Positions 28,724-36,665 of a DNA stretch of 64,000 nt are shown here, one piece after another. The position numbers and the translations under genes were made by a program. The first letter of the stretch is position 1. The number at the start of each line of letters is the position of its first letter. Source of the DNA: Nocardia sp. NBC_00565 (GTDB taxonomy: Bacteria; Actinomycetota; Actinomycetes; Mycobacteriales; Mycobacteriaceae); assembly GCF_036345915.1 (NCBI RefSeq), contig NZ_CP107785.1:3906001-3970000 (forward strand), given 5' to 3'. The notes below the pieces were generated by a model. It was not told where the DNA came from, searched no databases, and saw only the letters and a list, made by a program, of their open reading frames with translations.

Positions 28724-30078
28724 CTCGCACGCTGGACTCCATTCCGCTCGCCAGGGCAAGCGTGCCGATCCTCGGTCACGGACTGCGCTTTCTGGCCGAC
28801 CCATTGGGGTTCATCTCATCCCTCTACGTGAACGGGGACATGGCTCGGGTTCGCCTCGGCCCCTTGACGGTCGTGGTGGTCGGCGACCCCGAACTGACCC
28901 GGGCGGTCCTACTCGATGATCGGACCTTCGATCGCGGTGGTCCGCTCTACGATCGGTCACGGGAGTTCGCCGGTGATGGCATCGGAACGTGTCCGCACAG
29001 CCGCCACCGTCGGCAGCGTCGGCTGTGTCAGCCCGCGTTCGGGCCCGAGCGAGTACCCGGCTATGCCGACGCCATGATCAGCGCGATCGATGATGTGCTG
29101 CGGCACTGGGATGACGGCCGGATCGTCGATATCAGCACGGAGATGTCGAAACTCACTATCCGAGTGGCAGTTCGGACCATGTTCTCGACATCCCTGCCGG
29201 AACACCTATTTCAGCAGCTCGCCGACGACTTCGCGGTGCTCGCCGGGACGATGTTCCGGCGAATGGTGTTGCCGCCGATCATCAATCGGCTGCCGCTGCC
29301 GGGAAACCGGCGTTACTACCGGGCCAGGGGACGGTTGCGGGCCGTGGCTGCCGATCTGATCGAACAGCGGCGGGCCGACGGTCGCGACCACGGCGACCTG
29401 TTGTCCGCCCTGATGGCCGCGCGTGATCCCGACTCGACCGGCCACCGCATCGTGCTCAACGATGAGGAACTGATCGATCAGGTCTTCACTTTTTTGTTCG
29501 CCGGTGCGGAAACCACGGCGAGCACCCTGGCCTGGGCGCTGTACCTGCTCACCCGGAGCCCGGACGCCGCGCGGCAGGTGCACGAGGAAGTCGACTCCGT
29601 GCTGTCCCAAGCGACCGCCCACTACGACGACATCCCGAAGCTGCCGGTCGTCAACCGGGTCATCACCGAGACGCTGCGGCTGTATCCGGCCGGATGGCTG
29701 CTCACGCGGGTCGTATCCACCGACACGGAATTGAACGGCATAACACTGCCCGCGGGCACCACCGTCGCGGTCAGCCCGCACCTCATCCATCGACGCGCGG
29801 ATATCTACGAACGTGCCGAACAATTCGTTCCGGATCGATGGCTCGACACAGTCCCGGACCGAATGACCTACATCCCCTTCGGCGCCGGGGCCCGACGCTG
29901 CATCGGCGATCAATTCGGGCTCGTCGAAGCCGTCCTGGCACTGGCCACCATCACCGCACGCTGGCGACTGGCTCCGCTCACCGCTCGACCGGTATCCCCC
30001 GGACTCGAACACCTACCCGCGCCGACCAATCTCGAGATGCGGGCCTGGCGACGCCGGCCGACGGCCACAGCCGCCTGA
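28720..30078 (+). CDS. cytochrome P450 of the terpenoid operon
   Basis: A 452-residue soluble haem monooxygenase. The I-helix oxygen-activation motif is FAGAETTAST, the K-helix ExxR is in ITETLRLYP, the PERF-type motif is VPDRW, and the haem loop is FGAGARRCIGD with the Cys at about residue 394. The plan is that of bacterial P450s that oxidise terpenes, such as those in pentalenolactone-type clusters, but substrate is inferred from the neighbours. It is translationally coupled to the prenyl-synthase-like gene and is followed after 27 bases by the UbiA gene. Redox partners are not encoded nearby. Confidence 0.92.
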   Translation: MTRTLDSIPLARASVPILGHGLRFLADPLGFISSLYVNGDMARVRLGPLTVVVVGDPELTRAVLLDDRTFDRGGPLYDRSREFAGDGIGTCPHSRHRRQRRLCQPAFGPERVPGYADAMISAIDDVLRHWDDGRIVDISTEMSKLTIRVAVRTMFSTSLPEHLFQQLADDFAVLAGTMFRRMVLPPIINRLPLPGNRRYYRARGRLRAVAADLIEQRRADGRDHGDLLSALMAARDPDSTGHRIVLNDEELIDQVFTFLFAGAETTASTLAWALYLLTRSPDAARQVHEEVDSVLSQATAHYDDIPKLPVVNRVITETLRLYPAGWLLTRVVSTDTELNGITLPAGTTVAVSPHLIHRRADIYERAEQFVPDRWLDTVPDRMTYIPFGAGARRCIGDQFGLVEAVLALATITARWRLAPLTARPVSPGLEHLPAPTNLEMRAWRRRPTATAA

Positions 30079-30105
30079 CAACCCTGAAACGACCGGATCA
30101 CGAAG

Positions 30106-30999
30106 ATGGCAGCGCACGCGGCGACACTCGAGTGCCCCTGCCCTTCCCGGCTGCTGCGCGAACTGCAGATCTGCTGGTCGTTCACCCGGGGAGATCTGAC
30201 CGCGACAGTACTGCCGGCCACCACCTTCGCCCTGGCCGCGTGGATGAGCGCCGCCACACCGCGGTCGGCCCTGCCGACGGTGATCATCTGGTGCCTGAGC
30301 TACTTCTGGCTCTACATCTACACCTTCGATCTTTCCAACCAACTGATCGGCATCGAAGAGGACCGGCTGAACAAGCCGCATCGTCCACTGGTGGTCGGGC
30401 TGATCACGCCACGCGAAGCATGGTGGCGGCTCGGCGTGACGACCACCGCGTTCCTGACACTCGGGGCGGCGCTCGGTGTCCTGGAATGGACCGCGCTGTG
30501 GGTCGCGGCCTGGGTCTTCCACAACCATCTCGGCGGCGCCCGGGCCGCGTGGGGTAAGAATGCCGCGATGGTGGCGGGCACCATCGCGCAACTGGCGGCC
30601 GCCTGGCAGATCGTGACTCCGCTGACGGCTGCGGCCTGGACCTGGATCCTCACCATCGCCATACCGCTCGGTGTGCTGGTATCGCTGCAAGATCTGCGAG
30701 ATATCGACGGAGACTTGGCTATTGGTCGACGAACGGCCGTTGCCGTCGTCGGCGAGACGGCATGCCGATGGTTCTTCGCCGCGGCGTTCACCGGGTACCC
30801 GGTGGCGTTGTATCTGCTCCTCTACCGCCATGCGCCGACCATCGCGATGCTGCTCGGCGGAGCGGGGGCGCTGCTGTCGCTCACCATCGCCTACCGGGTC
30901 GTCCGCCTGCGTAGTCGCCGCGCCGACCACACGACCTACCTGCTCTACACCCTGTGGTATTGCGTGACCTTGGCCAGTGCGGTTTTCGCGTTGCGGTAG
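30106..30999 (+). CDS. UbiA-family membrane protein with altered first Asp motif
   Basis: A 297-residue integral membrane protein with eight or nine hydrophobic segments. The UbiA motif 1 (NDxxDxxxD) is seen as N78-Q-L-I-G82-I-E-E-D86 followed by RLNKPHRP, so two of the three Asp are changed. The second motif is LQDLRDIDGDLAIGRRT near residues 194-210, with Asp conserved. UbiA proteins normally transfer prenyl chains to aromatic acceptors; some relatives cyclise prenyl diphosphates. With a prenyl-synthase-like gene and a P450 in the same operon, either role fits. The N-terminus contains CPCP, of unknown meaning. Confidence 0.82.
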   Translation: MAAHAATLECPCPSRLLRELQICWSFTRGDLTATVLPATTFALAAWMSAATPRSALPTVIIWCLSYFWLYIYTFDLSNQLIGIEEDRLNKPHRPLVVGLITPREAWWRLGVTTTAFLTLGAALGVLEWTALWVAAWVFHNHLGGARAAWGKNAAMVAGTIAQLAAAWQIVTPLTAAAWTWILTIAIPLGVLVSLQDLRDIDGDLAIGRRTAVAVVGETACRWFFAAAFTGYPVALYLLLYRHAPTIAMLLGGAGALLSLTIAYRVVRLRSRRADHTTYLLYTLWYCVTLASAVFALR

Positions 31000-31010
31000 C
31001 GTGCCATCAC

Positions 31011-31775
31011 ATGACGACCGATCTGTTGGGCAAGAGCGCACTCGTTTCCGGAGCCAGCCGGGGCATCGGCCATGCCGTAGCGGCGGAGCTGCTGCGACGC
31101 GGCGCCAATGTGCTGATCACGGCGCGCAAGCCGGAGCCGCTCGAGCAGGCGGCGACGGAACTGCGGGCGCTCGGCCATCAGGGCGAGGTCATCGCGCTCG
31201 CGGGTAATTCCGGCGATGCGGACAGTCGGGCCGCGGCGGTCGAGCGGGTGGTCTCGGAGTTCGGCTCGCTGGACATCCTGATCAACAACACCGGCATCAA
31301 TCCGGTCTACGGCTCGCTGATGGACGCCGATCTGGAGGCGGTGCGCAAGATCTTTGACGTCAATGTCGTCGCCGCGCTCGGCTATGTGCAAGAGGCCTAC
31401 AAGGCGTGGATGCGCGACCACGGTGGCGCGGTGGTGAATGTGGCCAGCGTGGCCGGTCTGCGCTCGACCGGGGTGATCGCGGCGTATGGCGCGTCCAAGG
31501 CCGCGCTGATCCGGCTCACCGACGAACTGGCCTGGCAGCTGGGCCCGAAGATCCGAGTGAACGCGGTCGCGCCGGGTGTCGTCAAGACCAAATTCGCCGA
31601 CGCGCTGTATTCGGCCGACGAGGAGCAGGCAGCGAGTGTGTATCCGATGAAGCGCCTCGGCACACCGGAGGATGTGGCGCGGCTGATCGGGTTCCTGGCC
31701 TCGGACGAGGCGGCGTGGATCACCGGCGAGACCGTCCGCGTCGACGGCGGGTTGCTGTCGACCGGCGGAATCTGA
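31011..31775 (+). CDS. SDR-family oxidoreductase
   Basis: A 254-residue classical short-chain dehydrogenase: cofactor motif SGASRGIGHAVA, NNTG in ILINNTGINPVYG, catalytic Ser in NVASVAGLRS, and Tyr-Lys in AAYGASKAALIRL. It ends TVRVDGGLLSTGGI. It follows the UbiA gene by 11 bases on the same strand, so it may oxidise or reduce the product of the operon, though near-identical SDRs are common housekeeping enzymes in this group. The ATG at 31011 was chosen over an upstream start inside the UbiA gene. A strong terminator follows. Confidence 0.85.
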   Translation: MTTDLLGKSALVSGASRGIGHAVAAELLRRGANVLITARKPEPLEQAATELRALGHQGEVIALAGNSGDADSRAAAVERVVSEFGSLDILINNTGINPVYGSLMDADLEAVRKIFDVNVVAALGYVQEAYKAWMRDHGGAVVNVASVAGLRSTGVIAAYGASKAALIRLTDELAWQLGPKIRVNAVAPGVVKTKFADALYSADEEQAASVYPMKRLGTPEDVARLIGFLASDEAAWITGETVRVDGGLLSTGGI

Positions 31776-31831
31776 GGCGGCACACGGCAATCCGCTGTCA
31801 GCCTGCGGAACCGGAGGCGTCCCAACAAGTC

Positions 31832-31872
31832 CTATGGCCGCGCGGCGAATACCGCGCGGCCATAGGGTTTTT
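31832..31872. terminator. bidirectional rho-independent terminator
   Basis: CTATGGCCGCGCGG (31832-31845) pairs perfectly with 31852-31865 around a CGAATA loop, and a run of five T follows on the plus strand. It separates the convergent SDR gene (plus) and the beta-lactone/MMPL operon (minus). Confidence 0.9.
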
Positions 31873-31878
31873 CGTCGC

Positions 31879-34152
31879 CTACACCCGCGCGGGTCGACGT
31901 AGATCGTCCAGGTCCGGCAGTGCCGGCCCGGACGGTCCCTCGTCGAATCCGAAGCGCTCGTGCAGTTTTTCGAGCGGACCCGGCGCCCACCAGTTCCAGT
32001 CGCCGAGCAGTTTCATCACAGCGGGCAGCAGGAAGCCGCGCACCAGCGTCGCGTCCACCAGCACCGCCAGCGGCAGGCCGATACCGAAGGACTTCATGAA
32101 GGTGATGTCGGAGGCCAGAAATCCCAAGAACACCAACGAGATCAGCACCGCGGCGGCGGTGACGATCCGGCCGATCTTCTCCAGCCCGTGTGCGACGGCG
32201 GCTTCGTTCTTGCCGGTGCGTTCGTACTCCTCGAGGATCCGCGACAGCAGGAACACCTGATAGTCCATGGCCAGACCGAAGGCGACACCGAAGAGCATGA
32301 CCGGCACCGTCGGCGGCAGGTCCCCGGTCACGGTGAAATCGAGCAGTCCCGACAGGTGACCGTCCTGGAAGATCCACACCAGCGCGCCGAAGGTCGCGGT
32401 AAGGCTGAGCGCACTGAGCACGATCGCCACCAGTGGCAGCACCACGCTGCCGGTCAGCAGGAACAGCACGATCAGCATGACGATCACGACGTAGGCCAGC
32501 GCCAGCGGCAACGCGGAGGTCACCGCGTCGAGTGAATCGGCGCTGGCGGCCGCGATGCCGCCGACCAAAGCGGGCGACGGTGCGGGTACCGCGCGCAGAT
32601 CCTTCGCGACTCGATCCAGCAGACCAGGATCGCTGGTATCCGGCGTCACCGAAAGGTATGCGGCGTCCTGGGTTTCGAAGTGCGCGTGCTGCGTCATCGG
32701 CGGGGCGAGCTGCCCGCCATGGGCGTAGCTGCCGGTGGCGGTGTCGACGCGGCCGACGTTGTCGACCTCGGAGAGTTTCCTGGCGTACGCGTCCAGTCCG
32801 GATTTACCGTCGGGCAGCACGACGAACAGGCCGTTGGTATCGGTGGCGGCGAAGTCGCGCTGGATGATCTCGGTGATCTGCCGGTTGTTCATCGATTCCG
32901 GCAGCGCCCGCTCATCGGGGAAGCCGAGTTTCACGCCGAGGAACGGGGTGCCGAGCAGCAGCAGGAATGCCGTGACGGCCAATCCGATGGGCATCGGCTT
33001 GCGCATGACGAATACCGCGAGCCGATGCCAGAAGCCCTCACCCGGCGCGGGTCGTTGCGGACGGAAGAACCACCCGAGTTGGCCGCGATCGATGCGGCTA
33101 CCGAGCAGCCGCAGAATCGCGGGCAGCACTGTCAGCGATACCGTGGCGGCGATCACCGCGACCGCCAGCCCCGCATAGCCAATGGAGCGCACCGCGAGCA
33201 GTGGGAAGAACAGCAGGCCCGAGATCGCGACCGCGACGGTGACCGCCGAGAACGCCACGGTGCGCCCGGCCGAGCGCATCGTCGCGGCGACGGCCGGGCC
33301 GGTCTGGGCTCCGGCGGCCAGTTCGTCGCGGTAGCGGCTGATGATCAGCAGGCTGTAGTCGATCGCCAGACCGAGGCCGAGCAGGGTGGCGACGTTGGTC
33401 GCGGTCGCGGCGAGATCGGTGACCAGGGTGATCAGATACAGCGCGCCCATGGTGATCATGACGGTCACCGCCGCCACTACCAGCGGCAGGCTGGCCGCCA
33501 CCAAACCGCCGAAAACGAACAGCAGGGCGATCAGGGTGATCGGGAAGGCGATCGATTCGCCGACGACGGCGTCCTTTTCACTCTGTTTCACGGTCTCGTG
33601 CAACAACATCGCGTAGCCGCCGACGCGCACCTCGACCGGGCCGTGCGCGCCGCCGTAGCGGTCCGCGAGCCCGCCGACCCGCTGGTCGACATCGCCTTCT
33701 TCGCCGAGGATGCTGGCGACGATCAGCCCCGACTTGCCGTCATCGCTGCGCAGTGCGGGTGACTTGTCCATCCAATAGGACGTGACACCGGCGACACTCG
33801 GTTCGTCCTTCAGTGTCTGCGCTAATTCGACTGCGGCACTGGCAGATTCGGGATCGTCGACCGAGCCATCAGTGCGCACCAGCAACACGAAGTTCGGCGG
33901 CGCCGCACCGAAGGTGTCGCGCAGAATCTCGGTGGCCCGGCTGGCTTCCCCACCGGGATCGCTGTAGCCACCGCCCTGCACCTTGTCGAACAACGTCGAG
34001 CTGAGCATCCCCATCACCAGCGCGAGCCCGGCGAATATGCCGAGAATCCACTTGCTGCGCCGCGTAGCGACTGCTTGCAGGTCGCTCGAAATGGTCAGCG
34101 TAGCGACTGCTTGCCGGTCGCTCGAATTGGTCAGCTTGGTCAGTTCGAACAC
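31879..34152 (-). CDS. MMPL-family lipid exporter with in-frame repeat insertion
   Basis: A 757-residue RND/MMPL transporter with two halves, each one membrane segment, an outer domain and a bundle of five segments. The MMPL sequences GLGLAIDYSLLIISRYRDEL and GVAFGLAMDYQVFLLSRILE carry the proton-relay Asp-Tyr pairs. Such pumps export lipids across the membrane. It is the last gene of the beta-lactone operon, 19 bases after a P450, which suggests that it exports the product. The N-terminus is odd: after MFELTKLTN, two 12-residue repeats ([22 protein letters not shown]) encoded by the palindromic element precede the first membrane segment RRSKWILGIF. The start is GTG 34152. Confidence 0.9.
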   Translation of the reverse strand: MFELTKLTNSSDRQAVATLTISSDLQAVATRRSKWILGIFAGLALVMGMLSSTLFDKVQGGGYSDPGGEASRATEILRDTFGAAPPNFVLLVRTDGSVDDPESASAAVELAQTLKDEPSVAGVTSYWMDKSPALRSDDGKSGLIVASILGEEGDVDQRVGGLADRYGGAHGPVEVRVGGYAMLLHETVKQSEKDAVVGESIAFPITLIALLFVFGGLVAASLPLVVAAVTVMITMGALYLITLVTDLAATATNVATLLGLGLAIDYSLLIISRYRDELAAGAQTGPAVAATMRSAGRTVAFSAVTVAVAISGLLFFPLLAVRSIGYAGLAVAVIAATVSLTVLPAILRLLGSRIDRGQLGWFFRPQRPAPGEGFWHRLAVFVMRKPMPIGLAVTAFLLLLGTPFLGVKLGFPDERALPESMNNRQITEIIQRDFAATDTNGLFVVLPDGKSGLDAYARKLSEVDNVGRVDTATGSYAHGGQLAPPMTQHAHFETQDAAYLSVTPDTSDPGLLDRVAKDLRAVPAPSPALVGGIAAASADSLDAVTSALPLALAYVVIVMLIVLFLLTGSVVLPLVAIVLSALSLTATFGALVWIFQDGHLSGLLDFTVTGDLPPTVPVMLFGVAFGLAMDYQVFLLSRILEEYERTGKNEAAVAHGLEKIGRIVTAAAVLISLVFLGFLASDITFMKSFGIGLPLAVLVDATLVRGFLLPAVMKLLGDWNWWAPGPLEKLHERFGFDEGPSGPALPDLDDLRRPARV
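34064..34135 (-). repeat. two palindromic elements inside the MMPL coding sequence
   Basis: Two 36-base units (34064-34099, 34100-34135) of the dispersed palindrome. The period of 36 keeps the reading frame, whereas the intergenic tandem at 14166 has period 37. They encode SSD(R/L)QAVAT. The second unit has the C variant in TGCTTGCCG. Confidence 0.85.
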
Positions 34153-34171
34153 CCCACACCCTCATCACTCG

Positions 34172-35590
34172 TTAAGCCGCGCCGCGATCGCTGTCTGACG
34201 AATCCGCGACGTGCCCGGCTCGCACCTGCCTGGTCACCACCCGCATCGGCAGATGCTTCGGGTGCACCAGGGCGCCGATCACCGTCTCTTGCACCGCGAT
34301 ACCGGGCATCGGGCGCAGGCGCCAGCGCCCGCCGATCGTAGCAACCTGCAGCGCAACCTCGGTGAGCGAGAACACGTTTCCCGGACACTGGCGGGTGCCC
34401 ATGCCGAACGGCAGGTAGGCCCCCTTGGGCCGGGACTCCATCGCCGCGGGCAGCCAGCGGTCCGGGTCGAACTTTTCGGGGTCCGGGAAGACCGCGGGAT
34501 CCCGGTGTACCGCGACGGGACACACCAGCAGCATGGCCCCCTTCGGCAACGCCTTGCCGCCGAGTTCGTAGTTCGCCGGCACATCGCGCACGGTCAGCCA
34601 CGGCGAGTACACCCGCAGTGTCTCCATGACGATCCGCTTGGTCAGATCGAGCCGGCCCAGGTCGGCGAATTCAGCCGGGCGACCGATGAGAACCGCGTCG
34701 ATCTCCGCGTGAAAAGCGGCCTCCAGCTCGGGATTCCGGCCCAGTTCGTGGAATACCCAGGACAGCGTCATACCGGTGGCTTCGGTGCCGCCGACCAGGA
34801 AGTTGATCAGCTCATCATGGACCTGGGCGTCGGTAAGCGCGACACCGTCCTCATCGCGGGCCTTGATCAGGGTGTCGAGCAGGTCGCCGTGATCCAGCGT
34901 CGGGTCGGCGGCCAGATCGGCGCGGTAGGCCGCGATGATCTTGCGGGTGGCCGACTTCATGCCCGCGACAAGACCTTCGAAGCGGCGGTTGCTCGGCAGC
35001 GGCAGTTTGTCGATCCAGGCCGGGCGGGTGACGCGGCGGGCGAGCAATGTCATCACCGGTGTGAGCATCTGATGGATCTCCGCGCCCGTCTCCGCGCCGA
35101 GGTCGCCGGAGAACAACGCGCCCGCTACGGTACGCAACGCCAGGTCGTGCATCTCCTCGTTGACGGCGACCAGCTGGCCGTCGCGCCATGCCTCGGCACG
35201 TTCCGCCCCCAGCTGCGTCATCACACTGGCGTACTGCGCGATACGGCCTCTTGCGAAGGCAGGGGCGATCATTCGGCGTTCCCGCTTGTGCCGCGGACCG
35301 GAGAGCACGGTGACACCCGCGCCGAGCAGTGCTTCGGCGCGGTCGATCATCGAGCCCTGATCGGAAAGGCCGACGAAGGCCTCCCGGATCAGATCGGGTT
35401 CGGTGACGACATAGGTGTCGTAGCCCGGAATCTTCACCCGCACCACGGGTCCGAGTCCCGACAGCGTCTGCAGGAAGCGGTAGGGCCCGCGAGCCAGGCG
35501 GTGCGAATGTCCGATGAAAGGTAGTGCGCCGGGTGCGGTCGGCACCGCGACGGCAGCGGTCGGGCGGCTGGTCAGCCGGGTGGTCATCAT
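34172..35590 (-). CDS. cytochrome P450 of the beta-lactone operon
   Basis: A 472-residue P450 with I-helix LVGGTEATGMTLSW, ExxR in METLRVYSPW, PDRW, and haem loop FGMGTRQCPGN (Cys about residue 402). In the usual AGxDT/ET pattern it has GGTEAT, an acceptable variant. It probably hydroxylates the alkyl chain of the beta-lactone or an acyl precursor, inferred from its place 46 bases after the nltD-like gene. The first of two adjacent ATGs (35590) has AGGAGA six bases upstream. The last 20 residues are a polar, Asp/Ser-rich tail beyond the P450 fold. Confidence 0.9.
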   Translation of the reverse strand: MMTTRLTSRPTAAVAVPTAPGALPFIGHSHRLARGPYRFLQTLSGLGPVVRVKIPGYDTYVVTEPDLIREAFVGLSDQGSMIDRAEALLGAGVTVLSGPRHKRERRMIAPAFARGRIAQYASVMTQLGAERAEAWRDGQLVAVNEEMHDLALRTVAGALFSGDLGAETGAEIHQMLTPVMTLLARRVTRPAWIDKLPLPSNRRFEGLVAGMKSATRKIIAAYRADLAADPTLDHGDLLDTLIKARDEDGVALTDAQVHDELINFLVGGTEATGMTLSWVFHELGRNPELEAAFHAEIDAVLIGRPAEFADLGRLDLTKRIVMETLRVYSPWLTVRDVPANYELGGKALPKGAMLLVCPVAVHRDPAVFPDPEKFDPDRWLPAAMESRPKGAYLPFGMGTRQCPGNVFSLTEVALQVATIGGRWRLRPMPGIAVQETVIGALVHPKHLPMRVVTRQVRAGHVADSSDSDRGAA

Positions 35591-35636
35591 GCGAGTCTCC
35601 TAGGCGGGGATAGACTTTCGCTCGAACGCGGGGCGA

Positions 35637-36665
35637 TCAGCCGCGGGCCAGCACGGCCTCGACGCCACCGACCTGTCCGACCCATTCGACGTAAGCGGCG
35701 AGCCCGTCGGCCGGTGACACCGTCGGCGCGTAGCCGAAATCCCGTGTGGCGGCACTGGTGTCGTAGGTGTTGGAGACGGTCAACGCGGCAGTGGTCCAAC
35801 TGGACAGCGGCGGCGGGTACCGCTCCTTGATCGCGGGCACCCGCCAGATGGTGTCGAAGACCGCGATGGCGGCATCGAATATCGGTTTGGGGATGGTGCG
35901 GGTCGGTGGTGTCAGATCCAAGGCGACCGCCAGCTCGTTGACGAACTTCCACAGGTCGACGTCCTCGGAGTCGGCGAGGAAGTAGGCATTGCCCGCGACC
36001 TGGTCCGATCGCGCCGCCTGCAGACAGGCCTGTGCGGCGTGCTCGCAGTAGGTGATCGACACCATCACGTTCTTGCCACCGGAGAGGTCGGGTAGCCTGC
36101 CGGACTTCAGCTTTCGCAGCAGCAGCGTCATCCAGCCCGAGGAGCGCGGACCCCAGATCATCCGCGGCCGCAGCGCGCAGGTCACGAAATCGGGGGTGTT
36201 GGTGGCGAGGACGAGCTGTTCGGCGGCGACCTTGGTCGCCACGTACAGGCTCTTCGGATCCGTCACGTACGGCTCGGATTCGTCGACGCCGAACCGGTCG
36301 GTGTCATAGGAGGTGGCGACCGATGGGCTACTGACGAAGACGAACCGGCCGACACCCGCCTGCTGCGCGGCTTTCATCAGCCGCCGGGTGCCCTCCACGT
36401 TGGCCTCCCAGAACTGGGCGCGGCTGCCGACCTCCGCGACGTGTCCGGCGCTGTGATAGACCACATCGACGCCCTTGCATGCGGTCACCAGCGATTCGTA
36501 GTCGCCGAGATCGCCTGCCACCGTTTCGAGTTCGGACACCGTCGACAGGTATCCGAGATCGCTCGACGGCCGCACGACGGCGCGCACCTCGTCGCCCGCC
36601 CGTACCGCGGTGTCGACGATGTGACTGCCGAGGAATCCGGATGCCCCGGTGACCAATGCCTTCAT
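35637..36665 (-). CDS. nltD: OleD/NltD-like 2-alkyl-3-oxoalkanoate reductase
   Basis: A 342-residue extended SDR (3-beta-HSD/epimerase type) with GASGFLGSHIVDTA, the catalytic Tyr-Lys in LYVATKVAAEQ, and VYHSAGHVAEVG. In olefin and beta-lactone pathways OleD-type enzymes use NADPH to reduce the 2-alkyl-3-keto acid to the 3-hydroxy acid. That role is assigned from context between an OleC-like ligase and the two KAS-III genes, since the fold alone also fits steroid or sugar enzymes. Its ATG at 36665 overlaps the stop of the ligase gene (ATGA), so they are coupled. Confidence 0.8.
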   Translation of the reverse strand: MKALVTGASGFLGSHIVDTAVRAGDEVRAVVRPSSDLGYLSTVSELETVAGDLGDYESLVTACKGVDVVYHSAGHVAEVGSRAQFWEANVEGTRRLMKAAQQAGVGRFVFVSSPSVATSYDTDRFGVDESEPYVTDPKSLYVATKVAAEQLVLATNTPDFVTCALRPRMIWGPRSSGWMTLLLRKLKSGRLPDLSGGKNVMVSITYCEHAAQACLQAARSDQVAGNAYFLADSEDVDLWKFVNELAVALDLTPPTRTIPKPIFDAAIAVFDTIWRVPAIKERYPPPLSSWTTAALTVSNTYDTSAATRDFGYAPTVSPADGLAAYVEWVGQVGGVEAVLARG

